The position numbers and the translations under genes are program-made. A stretch of DNA of 29,484 nucleotides from positions 1 through 29,484 of the forward strand of contig USAB01000010.1 in the NCBI GenBank assembly GCA_900552585.1. The letters run 5' to 3'. The notes under the pieces are model-generated. The model had not been told where the DNA came from. It saw only the letters and a list, made by a program, of their open reading frames with translations, and ran no database searches. The number at the start of each line of letters is the position of its first letter. The stretch's first letter is position 1. The stretch is from an uncultured Coriobacteriaceae bacterium. GTDB lineage: Bacteria > Actinomycetota > Coriobacteriia > Coriobacteriales > Eggerthellaceae. Of the stretch, positions 8,868 to 16,324 are shown piece by piece.

Positions 8868-9176
8868 CTATGCGGTATTCTTCTGCGAGTCCGCCGCGGA
8901 ATCGTGCAGCGCGTGGCCGCTTTCCGCGTGCTTGGAAGCCGCGTCCGCCGATGAGCTGGCGCGCTTCTGGGCTGCGTTCTTCGCATCATGCTCGTCCAGC
9001 GCACGGCGCATATCGTCCAGCATCTCGTCCGTCAGGCCGCAATGGCCGTTACACGTGCTGCTGTCCTCGCAGCTGTCGCACAAGACGCTCTTGCCCGCTC
9101 GGTGCTTGCGCACCATGGAAACGATGATTGCCGCCACGATGGCGATCAGGATGCCACCGACGATGATATTTCCCAT
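8868..9176 (-). CDS. FeoB-associated Cys-rich membrane protein
   Basis: Protein of 102 residues with one N-terminal membrane helix (residues ~4-20, GGILIAIVAAIIVSMV), a basic stop-transfer segment (RKHRAGK) and a cysteine cluster, CDSCEDSSTCNGHC (CxxC-x5-C-x3-C). A long, polar Ala/Ser/His-rich tail follows. Small Cys-rich single-pass proteins of this pattern are commonly encoded next to feoB and are presumed to help ferrous iron uptake, possibly by handling iron or redox; the biochemical role is not established. The tail of ~60 residues is longer than in the minimal family. The ATG at 9176 has GGAGGG 5 nt upstream; a 20-codon extension exists but is less well supported. Last gene of the feo cluster, 166 nt after feoB. 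No clear terminator follows. Confidence 0.8.
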   Translation of the reverse strand: MGNIIVGGILIAIVAAIIVSMVRKHRAGKSVLCDSCEDSSTCNGHCGLTDEMLDDMRRALDEHDAKNAAQKRASSSADAASKHAESGHALHDSAADSQKNTA

Positions 9177-9342
9177 GGTCGCCCTCCTTCTCTCTTGCTT
9201 GCGGGCATCGGACGCCGCAGCTTTTGCATGCGCCACGTTCCGTTAGATGCCCAGTGTACCGACGGCGCGCCCCACCGGAACGCGCCGCCATGGTGTTTTC
9301 GCAGTACCGACAGATTGCCCGCACATGCGAGGTGGATACCGC

Positions 9343-11808
9343 CTACGCTTCGGCGCCCTCGCTCAAAGCGGCGTTTGCGGGAGCCTTCTTCAAGCCGTTC
9401 TTATACGGGTTCGGACGGAACAGCAGGTAGAGGAAGCCGGCGAACGATGCCGCGGCAGCCACGGTGCCCACGCCGAAGGCGCACACACCCGTTGCCAGGC
9501 CGGCGAACTGGAAGATCCAGAAACCCACGAGCCAGGCAATCAGGAACTGATAGCCGATGGCTCCCAGCGTCCAGCGGGAGTCGCGCATCTCGCTGGCGAT
9601 GGTGGACACGGCTGCGAAGCACGGCATGCACAGCAGGTTGAACGCCAGGAACGCGTAGCCGGAAGCAAGCGTGAAGCTGCCCATGAAGGCCTCGTACCAA
9701 CCCATCGTGGGCGTGGCGTACAGGACGCCGATGGTGCTGACAATCTGCTCCTTCGCCATGAAGCCGGTGAGGACGGCCGCTGTGGAGCGCCAATCTGCGA
9801 ATCCCAGCGGGGCGAAGATCCAAGCCAGCGCACCGCCGATGACGGCCAGGATGGAGTTGTTGGAATCCTCCACCATGCCGAAGGCGCCGTCTTGCACGCC
9901 GAAGCTGGACAGGAACCAAATCAGGATGGTGGCAATCAGCAGGATGGTGAACGCCTTCTTGATAAAGGCCCACAGCCTATCCCACACGCTGCGGGCAACG
10001 AAGCCCACCGTGGGAATGTGGTAGCTGGGAAGCTCCATGACGAACGGGGATGCATCGCCGGCGAAGAAGCGCGTCTTCTTCATGATGATGCCGGTTGCCA
10101 GGATGGTGCCCAAACCCAGGAAATATGCGCTGGGGGCAACCCACCACGTACCGCCGAACACGGCAGCGGCAATAAGCGCGATGACCGGAATCTTCGCAGA
10201 GCACGGAATGAACGTGGTGGTCATGATGGTCATGCGACGGTCGTTCACATCCTCGATGGTGCGCGACGACATGATGCCGGGCACACCGCAGCCGGTGCCG
10301 ATGAGGATGGGAATGAACGACTTGCCGGACAGGCCGAAGCGGCGGAAGATGCGGTCGAGCACGAATGCCACGCGCGACATGTAGCCGCAGCCCTCAAGCA
10401 GCGCCAACAGGATGAACAGCACGAACATCTGCGGCAGGAAGCCCAGCATGGCGCACAGGCCGGCAACGACACCGTCGACGATCAGGCCGTACAGCCAGTC
10501 TGCAATGCCGAAGTTGCTCAATGCGTCGCCGATGGCCGTGGGCACGCCGGGTACGTAGGCGCCGTACGAATACGGATCGGGACCGTCATCGCCGTATTGC
10601 GCCATGGTCTCCTGCGCGTCCTGGTATACCGCCGGCGTCACGTCGATCTTGTCGTTTTCGCCGGTCTCATCATCATATGAATCGTACGTACCGGTAATGC
10701 CGGCCGCCTTCGCCTGCGCAAGGAAGTTGTCGCTGTCCGGATCCAGGCCCTTCGCCTCGGCGGCGGATTCGAATGCGCCGACCTCGCCGGACGCCTCATC
10801 GTAGGCTCCTTGGTCTTCTTGCCAGGCATCGAACGTCTCGCCGCTGAAGTCGCCCACATACCAGCCATCGCCGAACAGGTTGTCGTTTGCCCAGTCCGTT
10901 GCGGCGGTTCCGATGGTGGAGATGGAAATGTAGTAGATGCCGATCATGACCAGGATGAAGATGGGCAGACCCAGGATGCGGCTGGTCACCACGCGGTCGA
11001 TCTTGTCGGACGTGCTCAGCTTGCCCTTGTTCGCACGGACGGCGCAGGCGGAGATGATGACCTCGATGTTGTCGTAACGCGCCGTGGTAATCACGGATTC
11101 CGCGTCGTCATCCAGCTCGTCTTCGAGCTGCGTGATCTTCGAGTCGATGGCCTTCAGCGCCGCCTTGTCCAGCTTCAGCTTCCGCTGCACATTCTCGTCG
11201 CGTTCGAACAGCTTGATGGCGTACCAGCGCTTCTGGTTCCCGGGCACGTCCGTCAGGTACGTGTCCGTCAGCCAATCCAGGATGTGCTCCACTTCGGGGC
11301 CGAACTGCGTCTGCACGCGGGGCAGCGCCAGCTCGCCGGACGTGGCGACCTTCACCAAGTTGTCGATGCCCTCATTCTTCAGGGCGGAGATCTCAACGAC
11401 CTTCGTGCCCAGCTTCTCCGCCAGGGCGCCGACGTTGATCTTGTCGCCGTTCTTGCGGACGACGTCCATCATGTTCACGGCAACGACCACCGGAACACCC
11501 AGCTCCAACAGCTGCGTGGTCAGGTACAGGTTGCGCTCCAGATTGCTGCCGTCGACGATGTCGATGATGGCATCCGGACTTTCGTCCAGGATGTAATTAC
11601 GGGCAACAACTTCTTCCTGCGTGTACGGGGACAGGGAATAGATGCCCGGAAGGTCCGTGATGATGATATCGCGGTTCTTCTTCAGGCGTCCTTCCTTATG
11701 CTCCACTGTGACGCCCGGCCAGTTGCCGACTGTCTGGTTCGCGCCGGTCAGCAAGTTGAAGAGCGTCGTCTTGCCGGAATTGGGATTACCGGCCAGTGCG
11801 ATTTTCAT
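9343..11808 (-). CDS. feoB: Ferrous iron transport protein B
   Basis: Inner-membrane Fe(II) transporter with an N-terminal GTPase domain, 821 residues. G motifs: GNPNSGKT (7-14), DLPG, NMMD and SALK, followed by a helical GDI-like linker. The membrane part carries the two Gate-type repeats, including the conserved GTGCGVPGIMSSR segment and a second cysteine near FIPCSAKIP. Between the first membrane helix and the next there is an acidic, non-hydrophobic stretch at about residues 320-425 that is larger than the corresponding loop I expect in FeoB. The ATG at 11808 begins directly with MKIALAGNPNSG, as in other FeoB proteins; AGAGG lies 11 nt upstream, a loose spacing, and a 19-codon extension is possible. 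It follows two feoA genes after a 151-nt gap with its own AT-rich regulatory-looking sequence. Confidence 0.96.
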   Translation of the reverse strand: MKIALAGNPNSGKTTLFNLLTGANQTVGNWPGVTVEHKEGRLKKNRDIIITDLPGIYSLSPYTQEEVVARNYILDESPDAIIDIVDGSNLERNLYLTTQLLELGVPVVVAVNMMDVVRKNGDKINVGALAEKLGTKVVEISALKNEGIDNLVKVATSGELALPRVQTQFGPEVEHILDWLTDTYLTDVPGNQKRWYAIKLFERDENVQRKLKLDKAALKAIDSKITQLEDELDDDAESVITTARYDNIEVIISACAVRANKGKLSTSDKIDRVVTSRILGLPIFILVMIGIYYISISTIGTAATDWANDNLFGDGWYVGDFSGETFDAWQEDQGAYDEASGEVGAFESAAEAKGLDPDSDNFLAQAKAAGITGTYDSYDDETGENDKIDVTPAVYQDAQETMAQYGDDGPDPYSYGAYVPGVPTAIGDALSNFGIADWLYGLIVDGVVAGLCAMLGFLPQMFVLFILLALLEGCGYMSRVAFVLDRIFRRFGLSGKSFIPILIGTGCGVPGIMSSRTIEDVNDRRMTIMTTTFIPCSAKIPVIALIAAAVFGGTWWVAPSAYFLGLGTILATGIIMKKTRFFAGDASPFVMELPSYHIPTVGFVARSVWDRLWAFIKKAFTILLIATILIWFLSSFGVQDGAFGMVEDSNNSILAVIGGALAWIFAPLGFADWRSTAAVLTGFMAKEQIVSTIGVLYATPTMGWYEAFMGSFTLASGYAFLAFNLLCMPCFAAVSTIASEMRDSRWTLGAIGYQFLIAWLVGFWIFQFAGLATGVCAFGVGTVAAAASFAGFLYLLFRPNPYKNGLKKAPANAALSEGAEA

Positions 11809-11959
11809 ACGTGCTTTTACCTCTCTTGTTCGTCTCGCGTCATTCGCGGAGATTGGATTAATCATCTCAAAATTAATTAATCAAAACTAACTTGATGAGC
11901 AAAAAATATGCGGCCGCAGCCGCGAAGTTCCACTGCCTCCCCGGCAGTGCAGAGCTCTG
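11809..11959 (-). promoter_or_regulatory. feoA-feoB intergenic region: small hairpin plus AT-rich block
   Basis: On the minus strand a GCGGC-TGCG-GCCGC hairpin (11923-11910) is followed by ATATTTTTTG, resembling a weak terminator. A CACTGCC/GGCAGTG stem lies just upstream. An AT-rich block (about 11860-11900) then contains TGATTAAT twice, with starts about 20 nt apart. This could attenuate feoA transcripts and supply an internal feoB promoter (weak TTGATT, 17 nt, TTAATC). Inference only. Confidence 0.4.
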
Positions 11960-12181
11960 TTATTCGACTTCCACCATGGCAGCGTCTTCTTTCCGCAGGG
12001 AAAGCTCGTAACCGCGAACGGTCACTTCGACGGGATCGCCCAAAGGAGCGACTTTGCGAACGTAGACCTTGGCATTCTTCGTGATGCCCATGTCCATGAT
12101 GCGGCGGCGGGTTGCCCCTTCTCCGTGCAGCTTCACCACTTTCACGGTGTCGCCGATCTTCACATCGCGCAGCGTTTTCAC
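11960..12181 (-). CDS. feoA: FeoA domain protein, copy 1
   Basis: Small cytoplasmic SH3-like protein of 73 residues that works with FeoB in ferrous iron uptake. It shows the family layout: an opening strand around IGDTVKVVKL, then GEGATRRRIMDMGI, then VAPLGDPVEVTVRGYELSLRKEDA and a closing strand ending VEVE. It starts with GTG at 12181, preceded by AAAGGAGG at 5-nt spacing. It lies 30 nt after the other FeoA-like gene and is the copy closer to the canonical FeoA sequence. Confidence 0.93.
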   Translation of the reverse strand: MKTLRDVKIGDTVKVVKLHGEGATRRRIMDMGITKNAKVYVRKVAPLGDPVEVTVRGYELSLRKEDAAMVEVE

Positions 12182-12211
12182 CGATTCCTCCTTTCCGGAT
12201 TGCGAGGGTGC

Positions 12212-12424
12212 CTACACCAGCACCTTGGCTGCCAGCTCACGCGACAAGGCGACGCGCGACTCTTTCACGTTCAAGATGATGCCCGAAGAGTTTTTGGACA
12301 CCACCTGGACCGTGCAGCCGGGTACCAAGCCCAACGATTCCAGATGACGATGCATCTCGTTGTTCCGTGCGTTCACGCGTTGGATGACATAAGAGCCTCC
12401 CAAGTCGGCCATAAGCAGCGGCAT
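12212..12424 (-). CDS. feoA: FeoA domain protein, copy 2 (first gene of operon)
   Basis: Second FeoA-like SH3-fold protein, 70 residues. Recognisable parts are NEMHRHLESLGLVPGCTVQVV in the middle, a GIILNVKESRVALSRELA strand-helix and the short VLV end. It is divergent from the downstream copy, notably in the loop that reads NSSGIILNV here and LGDPVEVTV there. AAGGAGG with 5-nt spacing precedes the ATG at 12424. Tandem feoA genes before feoB are common in Gram-positive bacteria; whether the two proteins form a heteromer is unknown. A promoter with a DtxR-like site lies directly upstream. Confidence 0.9.
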   Translation of the reverse strand: MPLLMADLGGSYVIQRVNARNNEMHRHLESLGLVPGCTVQVVSKNSSGIILNVKESRVALSRELAAKVLV

Positions 12425-12458
12425 ACCGTCCTCCTTCTGTTAGGCTTCTATAACGAGT

Positions 12459-12489
12459 TAAGGATAGGCAAACTATTGTTAGTTGTCAC
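12459..12489 (-). promoter_or_regulatory. feo operon promoter with possible DtxR/IdeR-type iron box
   Basis: On the minus strand, GTGACA (12489-12484), a 17-nt spacer and TATCCT (12466-12461). On the plus strand 12459-12477 matches the DtxR/IdeR consensus TTAGGTTAGGCTAACCTAA at 12 of 19 positions, best in the core (TAGGCAAAC against TAGGCTAAC), and overlaps the -10. A separate palindrome AACTA-TTGT-TAGTT (12471-12484) fills the spacer. Iron repression is expected for feo genes, but the regulator is not in the window. Confidence 0.4.
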
Positions 12490-12662
12490 TGATTATTTTG
12501 CGAACGGCAATCTTTTAACAAAATGACCATTCTTTGATTAGGGGTGCTATTCGACAACCGGTTGCGAACGCACGCGCCGAGCGCACGCATGCAGCAGCAA
12601 ACCGGCTGCGCCCTGCCGCCGACTCGGCGTATTTCAGCCGCCGATTGCCCGCCGGTGTGCGC

Positions 12663-13667
12663 TCAGCGTGTCTCTTCCACGGCCTGCGCCAGCGATTTCA
12701 TCACTTGCAGCGCGCTGTCCGAAGAGCCTTCCGTGAACGCAACCAATATATAGGGATGGTCCCCTTCCACGATGCCCGCATCGTTTCTCACGTCCGGCGA
12801 AGAGAGGTTGCCCGTCTTATGCGCGAACGACGTCCCTTGCGGAAGACCTGCCAGAAAGCCCTGATCGTCCGTCTGCTCCTCAAGGCATTTCAGGGCGAAG
12901 GCGCTCAGTTCCCTGCTCGCCAGCTTCCCGCGATAAATATCCTTCAGGATGAGGGCGGCATCGGCGGCCGTCATGTAGTTCTGCGCGCCGTTGCTCTGCA
13001 TCATGCGGCGATTCAGCTGCGTCCCGGCAAGGCCGAGCTTGCTCGCCTCCTTGTTAATGGCGGATGTACCCATGGTGTCGATGAGGATATTCGCCGCCAC
13101 GTTGTCGCTCTCCGTGATCATGAGCCGCGCGGCCTCGCGCAGCGTGACCGTCGATCCCGCCGTCCGATTCTGCAGGCTTCCCGTACCGCCCACAAGGTCC
13201 GCAGCCTTCAACGTGTACGTGTCGTCCATGGACAGCCTTCCCGCATTCACCTGATCCAGGAACGCCGCCAAAATCAGCAGCTTGATGGAACTTGCCGACA
13301 CCATCTGCTTGCCGCCGGCAACGCTGTATTGCGCGCCGCTGTCAAGATCCACGTAGCAGAACGACGCCTGCAGGGGCGCCTGCTGTAGCACGCTGCGCAC
13401 GCGCTTTTTCAATGCGGTGGGCACGCTCTTCCCGCTGCCGACAGCAGACGTGGCTGACTCGCTGGAGTTGCCGGACTTCGATTGCGAAGAGGACACCTTG
13501 TCCGATACGGCGGCGCCGGACGATGCGGTCGAGCCCGTCTGCTCGGAAGAGAGCAAGGAGGCGCTCTGGCTGCCGCTGCCTGCCGTCGATCCCGTTTCCG
13601 ACGCGCATCCCGCCAACAGGCAGGCGCACAGTGCCGCGATGCAGCACGGAATCAGAAATCTCCGCAT
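12663..13667 (-). CDS. Beta-lactamase/PBP-fold serine hydrolase lipoprotein
   Basis: Exported lipoprotein of 334 residues. The signal peptide ends in lipobox LAGC (Cys21), followed by a Ser-rich linker of about 60 residues. The catalytic domain has the class A order: S126-x-x-K129 (SSIK), S187-D-N and K284-T-G. The omega-loop glutamate that activates water in class A enzymes, expected as ExxLN, is replaced by glycine: the sequence reads GTQLN at 215-219. Efficient beta-lactam hydrolysis is therefore doubtful, and a peptidoglycan peptidase or sensing role is as likely. GGGAGG lies 9 nt before the ATG at 13667; a 29-codon extension is unlikely because it would bury the signal peptide. It lies alone, divergent from the MetY-type gene at 13801. 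Confidence 0.87.
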   Translation of the reverse strand: MRRFLIPCCIAALCACLLAGCASETGSTAGSGSQSASLLSSEQTGSTASSGAAVSDKVSSSQSKSGNSSESATSAVGSGKSVPTALKKRVRSVLQQAPLQASFCYVDLDSGAQYSVAGGKQMVSASSIKLLILAAFLDQVNAGRLSMDDTYTLKAADLVGGTGSLQNRTAGSTVTLREAARLMITESDNVAANILIDTMGTSAINKEASKLGLAGTQLNRRMMQSNGAQNYMTAADAALILKDIYRGKLASRELSAFALKCLEEQTDDQGFLAGLPQGTSFAHKTGNLSSPDVRNDAGIVEGDHPYILVAFTEGSSDSALQVMKSLAQAVEETR

Positions 13668-13800
13668 CTTGCCATCCCTCCCGATAGCGCCATTCAGCAG
13701 GCGAAACAACATGTTGGCACGCATTCGTCCCTCATCGGATTTCGATGCTAGCACAGTGCGTTAGAATAGCCATTGTCTTTCCCGATAGCAAAGGAGCATC

Positions 13801-15081
13801 ATGCCCGATATCAAGACCATATGCGTGCAGGGCGGCTACCGCCCCGGCAACGGCGAACCACGTCAGATTCCCATCATCCAGAGCACGACGTTCAAATACG
13901 ATACAAGCGAGGAAATGGGCAAGCTGTTCGCCCTGGAGGAATCCGGATACTTCTACACGCGTTTGCAGAACCCCACGAACGACTACGTTGCGGCCCGCAT
14001 CACGGAGCTGGAGGGCGGCACGGCCGGCATGCTGACATCGTCCGGCCAGGCGGCGAATTTCTTCGCCGTGTTCAACATCGCCGGCAACGGAGACCACGTA
14101 GTGGCAAGCTCCGCCATCTACGGCGGCACGTACAACCTGCTGGCCCACACCATGAAGCGCATGGGCCTGGACGTCACGTTCGTTGCCCCGAACGCAACGC
14201 GCGAAGAGCTGGACGCCGCGTTCCGACCAAACACGAAAGCCGTTTTCGGCGAGACGATTGCGAATCCTGCGCTGGCCGTTCTGGATATCGAGACGTTCGC
14301 TCAGGCCGCGCATGACCACGGCGTGCCCTTGATCGTGGACAACACGTTCCCCACGCCCATCAACTGCCGCCCTATTGAATGGGGCGCGGACATCGTCACG
14401 CACTCCACCACGAAGTACATGGACGGCCACGCATCCTGCGTCGGCGGCGCCATCGTGGATTCCGGCAACTTCAACTGGGACGACTACGCGGACAAGTACC
14501 CGGGGCTGACCACGCCCGACGAGACGTACCACGGCGTGGTGTACACGAAGCAGTTCGGCATCGACGGTGCGTTCATCACGAAGGCCACGTCGCAGTTGAT
14601 GCGCGACTTCGGTTCCATCCAGGCACCGCAGCATGCGTACTACCTGAACCTGGGCCTTGAGAGCCTGGCACTGCGCATGGCGCAGCATTGCGCGAACGCG
14701 CAGGCCGTGGCCGAACACCTGCAGTCGCATCCGAACGTGCCGTGGGTGCGCTACCCCGGACTGCCCGGCGACGACTACTACGATCTGGCGCAGAAATATA
14801 TGCCGAACGGCACCTGCGGCGTCATCAGCTTCGGTGTTGCCGGCGGGCGCAAGGGAGCTGAGGCGTTCATGAAGAAGCTGGGAATGTGCCAGATTGAAAC
14901 GCATGTGGCCGACAGCCGCACCTGCGTGCTGCACCCCGCGAACGCAACGCACCAGCAGATGAATGACGACGAGCTGATCGCTTGCGGCATCACGCCCGAC
15001 ATGATCCGCTTAAGCTGCGGTATCGAGGCTGCCGAGGACATCATCGCGGACATCGACCAGGCACTGGAAGCTGTGGACTAG
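13801..15081 (+). CDS. O-acetylhomoserine sulfhydrylase-like PLP enzyme (MetY type), copy 2
   Basis: Cys/Met metabolism PLP enzyme of 426 residues. PLP-binding Lys205 is in HSTTKYMDGHAS, and YFYTRLQNPTN, YGGTYNLL and VDNTFPTPIN are the other family blocks. Length and the THST(T)K context favour O-acetylhomoserine sulfhydrylase over cystathionine gamma-synthase or methionine gamma-lyase, but those are close relatives and cannot be excluded. It is clearly a different subgroup from the MetY at 5891-7192: where that copy has LAVASGAAAITY, this one has MLTSSGQAANFF. AAAGGAG lies 4 nt before the ATG. A weak -10 (TAGAAT) lies near 13763. Strong terminator downstream; monocistronic. Confidence 0.9.
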   Translation: MPDIKTICVQGGYRPGNGEPRQIPIIQSTTFKYDTSEEMGKLFALEESGYFYTRLQNPTNDYVAARITELEGGTAGMLTSSGQAANFFAVFNIAGNGDHVVASSAIYGGTYNLLAHTMKRMGLDVTFVAPNATREELDAAFRPNTKAVFGETIANPALAVLDIETFAQAAHDHGVPLIVDNTFPTPINCRPIEWGADIVTHSTTKYMDGHASCVGGAIVDSGNFNWDDYADKYPGLTTPDETYHGVVYTKQFGIDGAFITKATSQLMRDFGSIQAPQHAYYLNLGLESLALRMAQHCANAQAVAEHLQSHPNVPWVRYPGLPGDDYYDLAQKYMPNGTCGVISFGVAGGRKGAEAFMKKLGMCQIETHVADSRTCVLHPANATHQQMNDDELIACGITPDMIRLSCGIEAAEDIIADIDQALEAVD

Positions 15082-15116
15082 CGCATATCGGTCATACGCA
15101 CTTCGATTGCTACACG

Positions 15117-15147
15117 GAGGGGAGCGGCGCGGCCGCTCCCCTCTTTT
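15117..15147 (+). terminator. Rho-independent terminator after the second MetY-type gene
   Basis: Perfect 12-bp stem GAGGGGAGCGGC (15117-15128) and GCCGCTCCCCTC (15132-15143) with a 3-nt loop, then TTTT. Textbook form. Confidence 0.9.
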
Positions 15148-15204
15148 CGTTGCGCGCCGTTCCGCAGGCGATTTGTTGGGCTCGGCTGCCCGTAGTTAGA
15201 GGTA

Positions 15205-15977
15205 ATGTATAATTCCTGCCAGAAAACGGATGCAGCAACGGCCACGAAGCGTGGCATGGCCGCAGCGTTATTCGCAATGCTGTTCGCCGCGTTGATGTTG
15301 CTCGGCATGAGCCAGGCATTCGCCGCCGGCAACGATTACGGCGATGCGCAGAAGATGACATCCGGTACCACGTACCACGGCACGCTGAAGGATATGGAGG
15401 GCGCACAGTACTACCGCTTCAAGACGCTCGGAGTAACGGGCGTGAACTACCGCATCAAGGCATCGAACAGCAACACCGACGCCCCTTCCGGCACGTGGGC
15501 GCTTGCCGTAACGGTGAGGGACCAGGCGAACAGCAACACGGTGAAGGTGCTCCATGTCAATGCGAATGGCAGCGGTTACGTCACGCTGACGGCCTGAAGA
15601 AATCAAAGACGTACTACCTTGTGGTGCAATCCGAGGGCGGCACGCTGAACTACTACAACGAGAACTATACGCTTCGCTGCACAAATATGGTCATCACACC
15701 GGCCAAGGCGAAGGTGAAGACGCTGAAGGGCTACACGGGCAAAGCGAAAGTCACGTATGGCAAAGTGACGTACGCAGGGCGCTACCAGGTGGCATACAAG
15801 AAAAAAGGATCTTCCGCTTGGAAGATCGTGAACAATGGCAAGAAGCTGTCGAAAACGCTCACGGGGCTGAAGAAGGGCGCGAAGTATACCGTGAAGGTAC
15901 GTGCGCAGCGCTTCGTTTCGGGAAAGGCGTATAGCGGGAAATGGTCTTCCGCTAAGACTGTTGCCGTGAAGCGCTAG
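15205..15977 (+). pseudogene. Secreted Fn3-like protein gene broken by a one-base frameshift
   Basis: Two frames together encode one protein. The first (15205-15597) gives a signal peptide (basic KR, then a ~16-residue hydrophobic core, cleavage near AFA-A) and a beta-rich domain, running to VTLT-A-stop. The second frame, read from about 15591 to 15977, continues with GLKKSKTYYLVVQSEGG and then a fibronectin-III-like domain with GLKKGAKYTVKVRA and GKWSSAKTV. Adding one G at the GG of 15591-15592 joins them into a 257-residue protein reading VTLTGLKKSKTYY. So this is a recent single-base loss, a sequencing error, or less likely a programmed shift. The ATG at 15205 has only a badly spaced AGAGG, and a TATAAT at 15208-15213 overlaps it, so the start is unsure. 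Related Fn3 proteins are surface or secreted; function unknown. Confidence 0.75.
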
Positions 15978-16003
15978 CTGCTGCATCTATCCGAAGCAGG
16001 CAC

Positions 16004-16050
16004 GAGCCGGCTACCCGAGGTCATTCGCCTCGGACAGCCGGCTCTTTCGC
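16004..16050 (+). terminator. Rho-independent terminator after the Fn3-like gene
   Basis: Arms GAGCCGGCT (16004-16012) and AGCCGGCTC (16036-16044) with an inner CGAGG/CCTCG stem, followed by TTTCGCTTTCC, 27 nt past the stop. Confidence 0.8.
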
Positions 16051-16221
16051 TTTCCATTTCGCCTGCCACTTCCTCGCTTCACCTGCTGCTCGCTTATTCT
16101 GCGCCGTCGCCTTCCCGTCAGCCGTATACCGGCACTGCATACAGACATAAGGACGCAGCAGTCCGAGACTCAGCGACGCAAAGTTGTTCTGAGCACACAG
16201 GAGCGCACTGCATGGATATGC
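16051..16221. other. Intergenic gap without recognisable feature
   Basis: Between the convergent Fn3-like gene and the adhesin, outside the two terminators, I see no gene, promoter, repeat or RNA in this stretch. Confidence 0.4.
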
Positions 16222-16266
16222 AAACGGCCGGCGGTCCGGAGCATGTACGCTCCCGCCCGCCGGCCT
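16222..16266 (-). terminator. Terminator-like hairpin after the adhesin gene
   Basis: Arms GGCCGGCGG (16226-16234) and CCGCCGGCC (16257-16265) with an inner GGAGC/GCTCC stem, about 60 nt past the stop. The T tract on the minus strand is short (GTTTGC). Confidence 0.7.
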
Positions 16267-16324
16267 TCGTGCGCGATGCGCAAGGCGTTCGGCGTAAGGC
16301 GCTCGCGCCTACCCTACCGCCGGG

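Noticed and set aside
15205..15597. Independent 130-residue secreted protein
   Set aside because: It ends abruptly in the middle of a beta domain whose continuation is present in another frame, so it is better read as half of a frameshifted gene.
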